From Carboxylicivirga linearis (lineage in GTDB: Bacteria; Bacteroidota; Bacteroidia; Bacteroidales; Marinilabiliaceae): DNA of 64,000 nt. A program made the translations under genes and the position numbers. The notes beneath the pieces were generated by a model. The model had not been told where the DNA came from, searched no databases, and was given only the letters and a program-made list of their open reading frames with translations. The stretch's first letter is position 1; the number at the start of each line of letters is the position of its first letter. Where the stretch lies: the NCBI RefSeq assembly GCF_018271995.1, contig NZ_JAGUCO010000010.1, forward strand, positions 83,540 through 147,539. Direction: 5' to 3'. This document shows positions 1 to 10,400 of the stretch, in pieces.

Positions 1-2
1 AT

Positions 3-3000
3 TACTCCCACAATAGAGACGATTCAACAAGTATTCGAGATAATTATATTTCAAATATTCAGGAAGATAAAGATGGTTTGCTTTGGATTGAGACCCGCTG
101 GGAAATGTCGATATATAATCCATTAACCAATCAGTTTACTAATAATATAAGCGACTATCTTTTACCCAAGGGAATTACTGAGCAGATATCCAGAGTTTAT
201 GTTGATATGAATAAGGAAACCTGGTATCGGTCGGGAGCCAGCGGTAAATACTTATTAATTGACTCTGTTTCGAAACAATTGTATGATCCCTTTCATACAG
301 AGAATGATAGTCAGCAGCAATTAATTCATAAACAAGGATTGTATTATCTCCTATATGAAAATGGTAAGATTGAAATTTACAATGACCAAAATTATCAGTT
401 AATTCATGCATATAATGAAATAACACAAATCTATTCAAATGATCACCTTCCAGTGCTTTTTGTAGATGACGATGGTGATTTATATGTGTACGGAAATAAT
501 GACGGGATTTATTATTATCATTCAGCCGAAAAAGAATGGAAACATTTAACTACAGATTCCGGAATTCAGTTATCGAGTAATATTATTCGCAAGATAGAGC
601 AAGATGGTAAAGGTTTAATTTGGGTAGGTACCGACCACGGAGGTATTGATTTAATTAATAAGTATTCTCAAAAGGTTCAGACTTTGTATTATCAAAGAGA
701 TAATCCAACAAGTATATCACAAAATACCATTACAGGACTATTTTTAGATAGTAACAACATTATGTGGGTGGGTACTTTTAAAAATGGAATATCTTACTAT
801 CACGAGAGCATACATAAATTCTCACATTATCATAGTACCAGTAATCTTCACAATACACTTCCGTTTAACGATGTAAATTGTTTTGCCGAAGATGAAAACG
901 GAAATTTATGGATTGGAACTAATGGCGGTGGACTCATTTATTTTAATAGAAAGAAGAATACATATACCAGGTATAGACACAATCCCAAAAATACAAATAG
1001 CTTAAGCAGTAATGTTATTGTGGGGTTGCTTGTTGACTCTGATGGCACCTTATGGATTGGAACATATACTGGCGGATTAAATTCTTTTGACGGCAGAAAC
1101 TTCACTCACTATAAAACGATAAAAGGCGACGAGCATTCTATTTCAAGTAATGATATTTGGGATATAGTAGAAGATAACGAACACCGCTTATGGATTGCAA
1201 CCTTAGGAGGTGGAGTAAGTTTATTTGATAAACAAACCAGTAAGTTTATTGATATACCCAATACCGGAAATGTGCAACTTCCTTCACCGTTTGTTAGTCA
1301 GATATATAAAATGAGTTCAGGTAATCTTGTATTTGGAACTGCTTTAGGAGTAGTTTTTTACGATATGCAAGAAAAAAGGTACCGATACCATCCAAAAGAG
1401 GTAAAAAACTCAGCTTTGCCTATTAGTAATAATAATGTAAACGATGTATTTGAGGATAGCCGCGGGTGGATTTGGATTGCAACGCGTGAGGGTTTAACCA
1501 TGTTTGATCCTAACAATGATTATATCAGATCGTTTGATGATGATGACGGACTGCCGGCTGAAATTATTAATTGTATATTAGAGGATGAATTTCAAACCAT
1601 TTGGATCAGTAAATCATCCGGTTTATCTCAGATTATTCCTAAACCTGTTGCTCAGGTAAATCAATACGGATTTAATGTTATCAATTATACCGAGGATGAT
1701 GGTTTGCAAGGGAAGGAATTTAATGTAAATGCCAGTTTGCGAACCTCTGAAAATGAATTGATTTTTGGTGGTCCCAATGGTTTTAATTTATTTGAAACCA
1801 AGAGTATAAAGTTTAATAAAGTTCTTCCTGATGTAGTCTTTACCGATTTGCAGATATTTAATAAGTCATTAAATGTTGGAGAAAAAATCAATGGTCGTCA
1901 GGTTCTGCAAGAATCAATAACAGAAACAAATGAAATTACCCTTAAGCATTCAATGAATGTGTTTTCAATTGAGTTTGCAGCTTTAAGCTTTTTCAATCCT
2001 CAAAAAATAAAGTACAAGTACATGCTTGAGGGGTTTGATCAGGATTGGATTGAGAAATCAAGTAAAAACCCCAAAGTAACCTACACGAATTTAAACAGGG
2101 GTGATTATGTTTTTAAAGTAAAAGCCTGTAATAATGATGGCTTTTGGAACGAAACACCCGTGGAATTAAAAATTACCATACTTCCACCATTTTATGCTTC
2201 TACTTTAGCATTTGTAATCTATTTTATAATTATTGCATGTATTCTCATTTATATCCGCTATTCAATGCTAAAAAAAGAGCGGATAAAGTTACAAATGGAG
2301 AATGATAGAATTCTGGCAAAGAAGCATCATGAGATGGATGAGATGAAGCTTCGTTTTTTAACCAATGTTAGTCATGAGTTTAGGACTCCGTTAACATTGA
2401 TATTGACTCCGTTGGAGAAATTATTGAAAATGGATAAGGAGCCTGGTGAGCATAAGCTGTTGGAAACTATCAATAGAAATACGCATGAATTATTAAATCT
2501 GGTCAATCAATTGCTTGATTTTAGAAGACTGGATCTTCATGGTTTACAATTTAATCCGTCGTACGGCGATATTGTTAAGTTTTTAAGTGGTGTTTGTAAT
2601 AACTTTTCAGATTCTTTTCAGAAAGCTGGAATTCAGTTCTCGTTTCAATGTTCCATTAACCAGTTATTCTTCCGCTTTGACCATGAGAAACTGAATAAAG
2701 TAACGATGAACTTACTGTCTAATGCACTTAAATTTACACAAAAAGGAGGTTGGGTGAAACTCAATGTAGATCAGTCAATAAGTAATGTAGATGGTCAAAA
2801 GCAGATTATTATTTCGGTAAAAGATAATGGCGTTGGTATTGCAGAAGAAGATCATGATAAGATTTTTGAAAGATTTTATCAATCAAGCAACAGTAGCGCA
2901 TTGGGTTTTTCGGGAAGTGGAATAGGTTTGAATCTGGTAAAAGAAATGGTTGAGCTTCATCAAGGGACCATCACAGTGAAATCAAAGCCCAATCAGGGAG

Positions 3001-3881
3001 CAGAATTTATTGTATCGATACCTATTCCAGCAGAAGCTCTGGTTGAAGAGGTGCAAAAAGAAGTTGTACCAGAAGAAAAACCAAAGGCTCCAACACCGAA
3101 AAAAAGTAAGAGTAAAGGTAAACCGGTTATTCTGTTAATAGAAGATAATTTCGACTTCAGATCATTTATGCGTGAGACCCTGGAGGAATTGTATGAAGTA
3201 AAAGAAGCTGCAGACGGAGTAGAAGGATATGAGCTGGTGTATAAGGTAATACCGGATATGATTATAAGTGATGTAATGATGCCACGAATGGATGGTTTGG
3301 AGATGTGTAAGAAACTGAAAAGTGACATCCGAACTTCGCATATTCCTTTAATTCTCTTAACCGCTCGTACGGCAGATGAAGATAAAATTAAAGGTTTGGA
3401 AATAGGTGCAGATGATTATATTACTAAGCCTTTTAATATGGATTTGTTATTGCTTCGAATTCAGAATTTGGTTGAAAAAAGACAGAAAGTCCAAAGTCAA
3501 TTTCAAAAGAATGTTGATATAGCTCCATCAAAAGTTGAAATAACTTCGTTAGATGAAAAACTTATAAAAAAAGCCATTGCTTGTGTTGAGAAGAATTTAT
3601 CCGAATCAAAATTCTCGGTGGAAGATTTAAGTAGAGAATTGGGAATGAGTCGGGTTTATCTTTACAAGAAACTAATGGCCATAACGGGTAAAAGTCCGGT
3701 TGAATTTATTCGTATAATAAGATTGAAACGAGGAGCTCAGTTACTGGAAAAAAGTCAGTTGACTGTTGCTGAAATAGCATATGAAGTTGGATTTAACAGT
3801 CCACGTTATTTTAGTAAGTATTTTAAGGAAGAGTATGGAATGCTGCCCACTGCTTATATAAAAGCTAAAGCGAATAAGTAA
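3..3881 (+). CDS. Hybrid two-component system regulator (HTCS), 5'-truncated by window edge
   Basis: One-protein sensor, kinase, receiver and transcription factor typical of Bacteroidota glycan loci. The frame is open from base 3 (it reads YSHNRDDSTSIRDNYISNIQ), so the true start and signal peptide lie upstream of the window; numbering here is from that codon. Residues 1 to ~640 are Reg_prop propeller repeats (recurrent LWIGT / IWVGT), followed by a Y_Y_Y domain (~655-725, MLEGFDQDWIE). One membrane helix lies near 730-753. The HisKA H-box is NVSHEFRTPLTL with His791, and the HATPase has DNGVGIAEED and GSGIGLNLV. The receiver has phospho-acceptor Asp1090 in SDVMMPRMDG. A C-terminal AraC helix-turn-helix covers ~1195-1290. 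All catalytic motifs are intact. By family precedent the periplasmic sensor binds an oligosaccharide released by the locus and activates its operons; the ligand is unknown. Confidence 0.95.
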   Translation, partial: YSHNRDDSTSIRDNYISNIQEDKDGLLWIETRWEMSIYNPLTNQFTNNISDYLLPKGITEQISRVYVDMNKETWYRSGASGKYLLIDSVSKQLYDPFHTENDSQQQLIHKQGLYYLLYENGKIEIYNDQNYQLIHAYNEITQIYSNDHLPVLFVDDDGDLYVYGNNDGIYYYHSAEKEWKHLTTDSGIQLSSNIIRKIEQDGKGLIWVGTDHGGIDLINKYSQKVQTLYYQRDNPTSISQNTITGLFLDSNNIMWVGTFKNGISYYHESIHKFSHYHSTSNLHNTLPFNDVNCFAEDENGNLWIGTNGGGLIYFNRKKNTYTRYRHNPKNTNSLSSNVIVGLLVDSDGTLWIGTYTGGLNSFDGRNFTHYKTIKGDEHSISSNDIWDIVEDNEHRLWIATLGGGVSLFDKQTSKFIDIPNTGNVQLPSPFVSQIYKMSSGNLVFGTALGVVFYDMQEKRYRYHPKEVKNSALPISNNNVNDVFEDSRGWIWIATREGLTMFDPNNDYIRSFDDDDGLPAEIINCILEDEFQTIWISKSSGLSQIIPKPVAQVNQYGFNVINYTEDDGLQGKEFNVNASLRTSENELIFGGPNGFNLFETKSIKFNKVLPDVVFTDLQIFNKSLNVGEKINGRQVLQESITETNEITLKHSMNVFSIEFAALSFFNPQKIKYKYMLEGFDQDWIEKSSKNPKVTYTNLNRGDYVFKVKACNNDGFWNETPVELKITILPPFYASTLAFVIYFIIIACILIYIRYSMLKKERIKLQMENDRILAKKHHEMDEMKLRFLTNVSHEFRTPLTLILTPLEKLLKMDKEPGEHKLLETINRNTHELLNLVNQLLDFRRLDLHGLQFNPSYGDIVKFLSGVCNNFSDSFQKAGIQFSFQCSINQLFFRFDHEKLNKVTMNLLSNALKFTQKGGWVKLNVDQSISNVDGQKQIIISVKDNGVGIAEEDHDKIFERFYQSSNSSALGFSGSGIGLNLVKEMVELHQGTITVKSKPNQGAEFIVSIPIPAEALVEEVQKEVVPEEKPKAPTPKKSKSKGKPVILLIEDNFDFRSFMRETLEELYEVKEAADGVEGYELVYKVIPDMIISDVMMPRMDGLEMCKKLKSDIRTSHIPLILLTARTADEDKIKGLEIGADDYITKPFNMDLLLLRIQNLVEKRQKVQSQFQKNVDIAPSKVEITSLDEKLIKKAIACVEKNLSESKFSVEDLSRELGMSRVYLYKKLMAITGKSPVEFIRIIRLKRGAQLLEKSQLTVAEIAYEVGFNSPRYFSKYFKEEYGMLPTAYIKAKANK

Positions 3882-3903
3882 ATTAATTTGACGTGTATAT
3901 ATT

Positions 3904-3943
3904 AAAAGGCTGTTTGAAGTATTTTCAGGCAGCCTTTAGTTTT
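3904..3943. terminator. Rho-independent terminator after HTCS gene
   Basis: Inverted repeat AAAGGCTG (3905-3912) and CAGCCTTT (3930-3937), then TAGTTTTATT on the plus strand. It sits between the HTCS stop and the convergent TPR gene, so it may serve both. Confidence 0.6.
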
Positions 3944-3944
3944 A

Positions 3945-4487
3945 TTATTGTATCTGTAATTTTAATTCTATTTCCTTCTGAAACATAGGGTAAGAAGGAA
4001 GACCTCGCTGAACCTGTTTGGTAATATCATTTCCAACACCCTGATACATTTGCTTCAACTCTCTTGTTCTTTTTTTTGCAGCCTCCATAAACTGTTTTTG
4101 GATTAAAGCCTTTGTATATTGAAAAATCAATCCAGGAACAGGAACAGCATACATATAGCCGGGTTGCACATTGGTGCGATAAATGTTTTGAAAAGCTTGT
4201 TCTGCCATGTTTAATTTGCCACTAAATGCATAAGCCATTGCCAGGTTATACCAATCGTGTCGGTAGTTTCCTAAATGACATGCTTCTTTCAGGTAAACGA
4301 TACTTTCATTGTATTTCTTTCGTTTATAAAGTGATAATCCACAGATTCGATTCGATTTAAATGCAATTACCTTATTTCGAGAGTGTACCATGGGCTTCGC
4401 AAGTTTAATCGCCATTTGATATTTTCCATGGGTTGAGGCATAGTCGGCCCTTTCTAAGCGACGATTTTTAAATAGAATTAAGTGCAT
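3945..4487 (-). CDS. Small TPR-repeat protein
   Basis: A 180 aa protein with no signal peptide or membrane segment, so probably cytoplasmic. Two or three tetratricopeptide-like helical pairs are visible: around residues 15-45 (YASTHGKYQMAIKLAKPMV), 50-75 (GLSLYKRKKYNESIVYLKEA) and 80-110 (YNLAMAYAFSGKLNMAEQAF), with the usual Ala/Gly/Tyr spacing. TPR domains mediate protein-protein contacts; no enzymatic motif is seen. It is convergent with the HTCS gene and divergent from the NagB-fold gene. A role in glycan use is not evident from the sequence. The ATG at 4487 is the only good start and agrees with the TPR fold boundary. Confidence 0.75.
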   Translation of the reverse strand: MHLILFKNRRLERADYASTHGKYQMAIKLAKPMVHSRNKVIAFKSNRICGLSLYKRKKYNESIVYLKEACHLGNYRHDWYNLAMAYAFSGKLNMAEQAFQNIYRTNVQPGYMYAVPVPGLIFQYTKALIQKQFMEAAKKRTRELKQMYQGVGNDITKQVQRGLPSYPMFQKEIELKLQIQ

Positions 4488-4663
4488 GCTGGATAATCAA
4501 TTTAGATATAGTCCAAAATTAACTTCTTTAAACCAAAAAATCAGATTTTAGAACAAAGAAAGCCATGTGTAAATACTTGATACTTCAATTCCCTTCGAAA
4601 ATGTGTATTTTGCGTTAAGTAAATAAAAAACTAATCTCTATCGCAATAAAATAGGTATTTGTT

Positions 4664-5584
4664 ATGAGTGAAAAGAATATGCAATTTACAAGATATGAAG
4701 ACAACAATAATGTTTGGTTGTCGAAAAATAGCGATCAGGAAATTACCTTTACTGATTATGGCATAAAGCCAACTGTGCTTAATAGTGAAGCGGAAGTAGG
4801 TAAGGCTATGTTAAACGAACTATACCAAACTGCTGCATCAAAAGAGGGGGATATTAATATTGCTCTACTTGGAGGAAGAGGTGCACAGGAATTACATCGT
4901 TTGTTAGGAGAACTTGCCAAGTCATCAGAACAGGATGACTTGTTTGCCCGGTTAAATGTGTTTACTCAGGATGCTTTGGCGCCAATGGGTATGAGTAATG
5001 GTTTTAGTTTTGTCAGGGATTTTGAGCGAATTTTAGGCGAAGACTTTTTTAAGAAAATCAAAAGCTTTACTCCCATGCGAACGGATACAAAAGATCTTGA
5101 ATCGGCATTTATGGAGTATCTCACAAAATTGGAGGACTTAGGCGGATTAGATATCTTTTTTATTGGCCATGGTCCGGAAGAAAATCAAGCTTCTCATTTA
5201 GCCTATATAAAGCCTTTTTCCGGGGCTCAATATCATAATGTAGCAGGAATCATTCCCATATCAAGCAGTATTTTAGAGCATCACATCAGTAAGTTTAAAG
5301 CGGGTGGAAGTGTTGTAAGTGAAAGTGATGAAAAGGAATGCAGATCAGCTGAGTTTATTCTTACTTTAGGGCCTGCTGCCATATTACATGCCAAAAAGGT
5401 AGTTCAGTCAGTGGTTGATGCCAGCACAGCTCCGGCAAAGGTCCAAACCTTTTCAAATGTACTAAGCACTCAATTGAGTTCCGATAAAGATGAATTGATG
5501 AAACAGCTTAATGCCAACCCTGGATTATGGATCAGGCTGCATCCGAATTCTAAATCTTTTGTATTACCCGATTTAGGTTTGTAA
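4664..5584 (+). CDS. NagB/6-phosphogluconolactonase-fold protein with altered active site
   Basis: 306 aa, cytoplasmic, with the sugar-phosphate isomerase/deaminase fold: ALLGGRGAQELHRLL (~68-82) matches the phosphate-loop helix, LNVFTQDALAP (~97-107) matches the FxxDE strand, and FIGHGPEENQASH (166-178) sits where NagB has its catalytic GIGxDGHIAFNEP loop. Asp103 is kept, but the Glu after it is Ala104. The Asp-Gly-His and Glu of the catalytic loop are replaced by Glu172-Glu173-Asn174 and neighbours. Ordinary glucosamine-6-phosphate deaminase or lactonase chemistry is therefore doubtful; an unknown sugar phosphate or a regulatory role are alternatives. It is monocistronic, with a terminator at 5723-5752. 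The start is supported by the short AT-rich leader TATTTGTTATG. Confidence 0.7.
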   Translation: MSEKNMQFTRYEDNNNVWLSKNSDQEITFTDYGIKPTVLNSEAEVGKAMLNELYQTAASKEGDINIALLGGRGAQELHRLLGELAKSSEQDDLFARLNVFTQDALAPMGMSNGFSFVRDFERILGEDFFKKIKSFTPMRTDTKDLESAFMEYLTKLEDLGGLDIFFIGHGPEENQASHLAYIKPFSGAQYHNVAGIIPISSSILEHHISKFKAGGSVVSESDEKECRSAEFILTLGPAAILHAKKVVQSVVDASTAPAKVQTFSNVLSTQLSSDKDELMKQLNANPGLWIRLHPNSKSFVLPDLGL

Positions 5585-5722
5585 AAAATCATTAAGCATC
5601 AGTTATTAGATGTGGTGCTTGCAATCAAGGTATATAAAATACAACAACTCCCATAAATCGATATGGTTTAATAATTATTTTATCAATTACTTTTTGGCAA
5701 GTAAAACCTAGTTGGAAAAGAA

Positions 5723-5756
5723 AAAGGCTACCTAATATTACAGGTAGCCTTTGTTT
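5723..5756. terminator. Bidirectional terminator between NagB-fold gene and susD
   Basis: Perfect 11-bp stem AAAGGCTACCT (5723-5733) and AGGTAGCCTTT (5742-5752) with an 8-nt loop. It is T-rich on both outward sides (TTGTTTCTTTC to the right; the complement of GAAAAGAAAAA to the left). It ends the plus-strand NagB-fold gene and the minus-strand susD. Confidence 0.85.
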
Positions 5757-5772
5757 CTTTCTAAGTGTTCTA

Positions 5773-7482
5773 TTAATTATACCCTGGGTTTTGATCCCAT
5801 TTAATATCTGTATTTCGTTGAATTTCGCTCAACGGAATAGGTAATAACATTATTCGCGGCTCAAGACCACTAATGGTTCCTTTAATGGAAACATCGGTGT
5901 TGATTTGAGCTCTTTCAATCAAAGTACCTGTTCGCATTAGTGTAATTCTTCGGTTCTCTTCCGCAAATAACTCACGGGCTCTTTCATCAAGGATGAAATC
6001 CATGGTAATATCCGAGGAGCTCACTTCGCCTAAAGTGCTGTTACCTGATTCTATTCTGGCATTCTTAAAGGCTCTATTACGAATAATATTAATATCGTCT
6101 GAGGCTCCGCCCGGATTGTTGTTTTTAAATCGGGCTTCAGCTCTTAATAAGTATGTTTCACCAAGGCGCATCATTGGAAAATCTTTAATACAAGTCCATC
6201 CCCATGCATCATCTGGGTCAAATGAGTCCCATTTGCGGGTATAAGGGAACATTGCTTCTAAAGTATCAGCTCTGGCAATTACAACCTGATCGCCTGTTTT
6301 TACTTCACGTACTTCAACAGCATCCGGTGAATCGGCAGAAACACGATAACCATCAGCATCTATTCCAATAGTAGCGCTCCAATCAGCAGCATTGTAATGG
6401 AATGTTCGAGTGATGTTAAATTCGGAATTACGCATATCACCCTCTTCATATAACTCATATTTAACCCAGTTGCTAGGACGCATTCTGCCGTTACCACGTC
6501 CACCATACGGACTGATAATTCCTTCATCCGGATCATTTACTTCATAAGCCATACCTGGAACATTGTGATAAGCAGGAACCCAAACACGGCGTTGCTGAGG
6601 AGCATTGGTAAATCCACCACTTACGTTTTTGGTATATTCCAACTCAAAAGTCCAGATGGCTTCCATATTACCTTGAGAACGACGTTGGTTACCATACATA
6701 AACATATCATGAAAATAATCTCCGTCTTTAGCCTCTGCAATTCCGTACCGATCTTCAATCAAATTGAATTTGCCACTTTGAATGATGGTAGTTAACACTT
6801 CCTCAGCCAAAGAAGGTTGGTCGGTTCTCAGATAAACTTCGCCAAGGCATTGCATGGCCATATGTTTATTGGCTCTGCTTTCAGAAACTGTTCCGTCTAT
6901 GGCAGGAAGATTATCGGCTGCATAAATTAAGTCGGCAATAATTTGAGCGTTTACTTCTGCAACGGGTGTACGTACAAAATCCGTTTTAGCCGATGAAGTT
7001 GGTTCCGTTAATAAAGGAACATCGCCATACAGTGTCGCCAAAAGATTATAGGCGTATGCTCTGAAGAATAATGCTTCACCAATTTTTTCAGGATCACCAT
7101 CTTCGCCAATGGCTTTAAGAGTATTGTTGGCGTTGTTGATGATTTGGTAACATTGGCTCCACATATAACTTACGGCACCATTTTCACCATTCAGGTCTTC
7201 ATATTTAAAGAACGGTATCTCAACCCCTTCAATACCACCAGGAGAACATACATCGGTTCCCACTTGCCACACACAGTTCCATCCCTGACGGTTAGACCAT
7301 GTCCATAATTGTCCAAAACGGTAGTGTAAACCTTTTAGTGCTGCTTCAATACCAGCTTCGTCAGTTAAGGTTTCGGGTGCATAAGATGAATAGGGTGTTT
7401 CATCTAAAAAATCATCACTACATGAGATGGCTATAAAAATGAAAGCCATCGCTACTATCATTGTGAATTTTCTTGTCTTCAT
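5773..7482 (-). CDS. SusD/RagB-family glycan-binding lipoprotein
   Basis: 569 aa surface lipoprotein that pairs with the SusC porin and captures glycan for import. It has a type II signal with Cys21 (AISC) followed by SDDF, a common surface-export acidic start. SusD features include the TPR-like helices (EALFFRAYAYNLLATLYGDVPLLTEP) and the C-terminal segment ERARELFAEENRRITLMRTGTL, then the closing PLSEIQRNTDIKWDQNPGYN, which is nearly invariant in this family. Only 9 bp separate it from the upstream susC, so they are co-transcribed, and the 5723-5752 hairpin ends the operon. The binding specificity cannot be read from the sequence. Confidence 0.95.
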   Translation of the reverse strand: MKTRKFTMIVAMAFIFIAISCSDDFLDETPYSSYAPETLTDEAGIEAALKGLHYRFGQLWTWSNRQGWNCVWQVGTDVCSPGGIEGVEIPFFKYEDLNGENGAVSYMWSQCYQIINNANNTLKAIGEDGDPEKIGEALFFRAYAYNLLATLYGDVPLLTEPTSSAKTDFVRTPVAEVNAQIIADLIYAADNLPAIDGTVSESRANKHMAMQCLGEVYLRTDQPSLAEEVLTTIIQSGKFNLIEDRYGIAEAKDGDYFHDMFMYGNQRRSQGNMEAIWTFELEYTKNVSGGFTNAPQQRRVWVPAYHNVPGMAYEVNDPDEGIISPYGGRGNGRMRPSNWVKYELYEEGDMRNSEFNITRTFHYNAADWSATIGIDADGYRVSADSPDAVEVREVKTGDQVVIARADTLEAMFPYTRKWDSFDPDDAWGWTCIKDFPMMRLGETYLLRAEARFKNNNPGGASDDINIIRNRAFKNARIESGNSTLGEVSSSDITMDFILDERARELFAEENRRITLMRTGTLIERAQINTDVSIKGTISGLEPRIMLLPIPLSEIQRNTDIKWDQNPGYN

Positions 7483-7491
7483 AGCTTCTTT

Positions 7492-10400
7492 TTATAAGGT
7501 CACGTTTATTCCACATACAATTGTTCTCACACTTGGGTAGTTTATCTCCCAATTACCTGATCCACGGCCGTCGCTTCTTTCTTCAGGATCCCATCCAATC
7601 CAGTCGGTGAAAGTATACAAGTTACGTCCACTGATATACATGCTTAATGCATCTACTCCAATTTTATTAGTAATACGTTTTGAGAAATCGTAGTTCAATG
7701 TAATGTCTTTAATTCGGGTGTAATTGTTCTTAACAGGGAAACCATATCCATGCGGATTAGAGTTTTTATTTAATGATCGCCACTCGTTGCTTTGGTTTTC
7801 AGGTGTCCAGTAACCCACTTCGGCAAAACTGTTACGACGTTCTAACTCGTCTGACGCCATACCAATATGATGGTTGTTTCGCATAGCACCTTGAACGGTT
7901 TGTATGAAGATATTCAACGTCCAGTTTTTGTAGGTAAATGTATTGGTTAAACCACCTGTCCACTTAGGGGCTGTTTGTCCTAATATCTGGCGATCGTTGT
8001 CGTCGATGATTCCATCAGGTACACCATCAGGGCCACTGATATCAGCTAATTTGACATCACCCGGTTTAGCTACAGGATCCCAATTCAGATGATCACCATT
8101 GGCAATTTCATCTTCCTGCCAGATACCTACCTTTTGAAAGTCGCGGATTACACCAATGGGTTCACCAATAAACCAGCCACTACCCAAATCGTCTTGACCA
8201 TCTCCATACAATTCTACAATTTCATTTTTATTAGCAGAGAAAACCAATGAACTGTTCCATCTGAAATCGGAAGAATTAATATTAACGGTGTTAAGCGTTA
8301 GTTCAATACCATGGCTTTTGGTTTCCCCAATATTAGCTGTTACATCAGAGAAACCCGAAGCTGAAGGAAGCTTACGTGATAGTAATAAATCAGTATTGGT
8401 GGCCTGGTATATTTCTAGCGAACCATTAATACGGTTTCTGAAGAATCCAAAGTCTAAACCAACGTTTAAGCTCTTTTTGCTTTCCCAACTTAAATCAGAG
8501 TTACCTAGTTGATTGGCAACCATGGCGATGTTGGTTTCACCACCCATGGCAATCTGAACATCTGTCATGGTGGTAAAAGTTTTATAAACTGATACCGCCT
8601 CATTACCGGAAGTACCATATGATAAGCGTAGCTTTAAGTTGTTAATGGCTTCCAGCCCGCTCATAAAGTTCTCGTGGTGCATGTTCCAACCCAAAGCAAC
8701 AGAAGGGAAGGTTCCGTATTTTAAATCCTGTGAGAATACAGAAGATCCATCACGACGAACGGTGAAAGTAAACAGGTATCTGCTGTCGTAGGCATAATTT
8801 AAACGTCCCATTTGTGATACGGCTGCATAACGATCGGCGTATGAACTAACCGAAGAGGTAGCCCCTGCTTGCATACGGTTCCATTCCAACTCATCATTAA
8901 CAAAGTTTTGAGCTCGTGCCCAGTTCTCGTTGTAATTGCGTTCTTGTGCCGAGTACACAGCTGTTAAATCAATGTGGTTCTTACCAAAATCTTTACTGTA
9001 TCCTAAGATATTTTCAACAGTATAAGCTTGTGTTTCGTAATGCCATATTTGGGCAGTACCTAATAAGTCATTAACAGATGCTCCGGTGTAGCTACTGGTG
9101 CGGCGTGGGATATAAGAGAATCCAGCATTTAACTTATAAGTTAAACCTGTCAGAGGTTTCCATATTTTACCAAAATCAAGATCAGCATATCCATTAATAT
9201 TCACATTGTATTGGCGACGTTCAGGATCAGTTGTGGTTGGTAATAAAGGATTTGCCCATAAGGTTTCACCAAACATGGGGTAAATGGTATAAGATCCGTC
9301 TTCTTCATACATTCTGCCATAAGGACTCATGGCTTCAGCATTTAATAGATTGGCACGTCCACCATCCCTGTTATGAGCCACAATAGATGAATTGGTACCC
9401 ACTTTCAAGTAATCCGTAACATTGGCTTCCAGGTTGGTACGTAATGAATATCGCTTGTAATTGTATCCTTTTACAACTCCTTTTTGGTCCAATATGTCAC
9501 CAGATATATAGTAAGTTAAGCTCTCGTTGGCTCCGGAAATACTAATATTATGGTTTTGTTGAATACCGGTTTGCGAAACAGCATCTATCCAATCGATGGT
9601 ATGACCGTTTTCATAGTTCTCCACTTCGTACTCATACTTCACTTCTTCGTGATACATTGGTGAACCATTGATACGGTTACCTTCTTTGTAACGAGCAATT
9701 AATTCTTCCGGAGAAACCATATCGGGTATGTGCGCGAAATGTTCAACACCCACGTAACCCGAGTAACGAATAACAGGTTTGCCTGATTTACCTTTTTTCG
9801 TAGTAATTAAAATAACACCATTGGCACCGTTCATACCATAAATGGCAACTGCTGAAGCATCTTTCAATATTTCGATGGATTGGATGTCGTTTGGGTTAAT
9901 ATCGTTAATTGAACCGCCCATTTTAGTAATAGGTATACCATCCACCACCACATAAGGACTGTTTGATGCAGTAATGGATCCTCCTCCACGTACTGTAATA
10001 TCAGGAGCTTCACCCGGAATAGATGAGGTTTGGTTAATAACCACACCTGAAACAGATCCTTGAACTGCCTGCATAACGTTACTAACAGGTATTTTACTTA
10101 AGCGCTCACTAGAAACGGAAGTTACCGATCCGGTAATATCTGATTTCTTTTGTGTACCGTAACCAACAACAATCACTTCATCCATTCCAAACGAGCTTTC
10201 TTTCATGGTAATGTTAATCTGTAACTCGCCACCCACCATTATTTCGCTTGTTTCCATTCCAATAAAAGAATAAACCAGCGTAGCATCTGAAGGCACGTTA
10301 TTTAGTGAGTATTGACCATTAATATCGGTTATTGTACCCACTGTAGTGCCTTTAATAACAATGGATACTCCAGGTAGAGGATCTCCTTTAGTATCGCTGA

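Noticed and set aside
2993..3328. Antisense 111-codon frame inside the HTCS gene
   Set aside because: It lies opposite the kinase-receiver linker; low-complexity Ser-rich translation and no independent signals.
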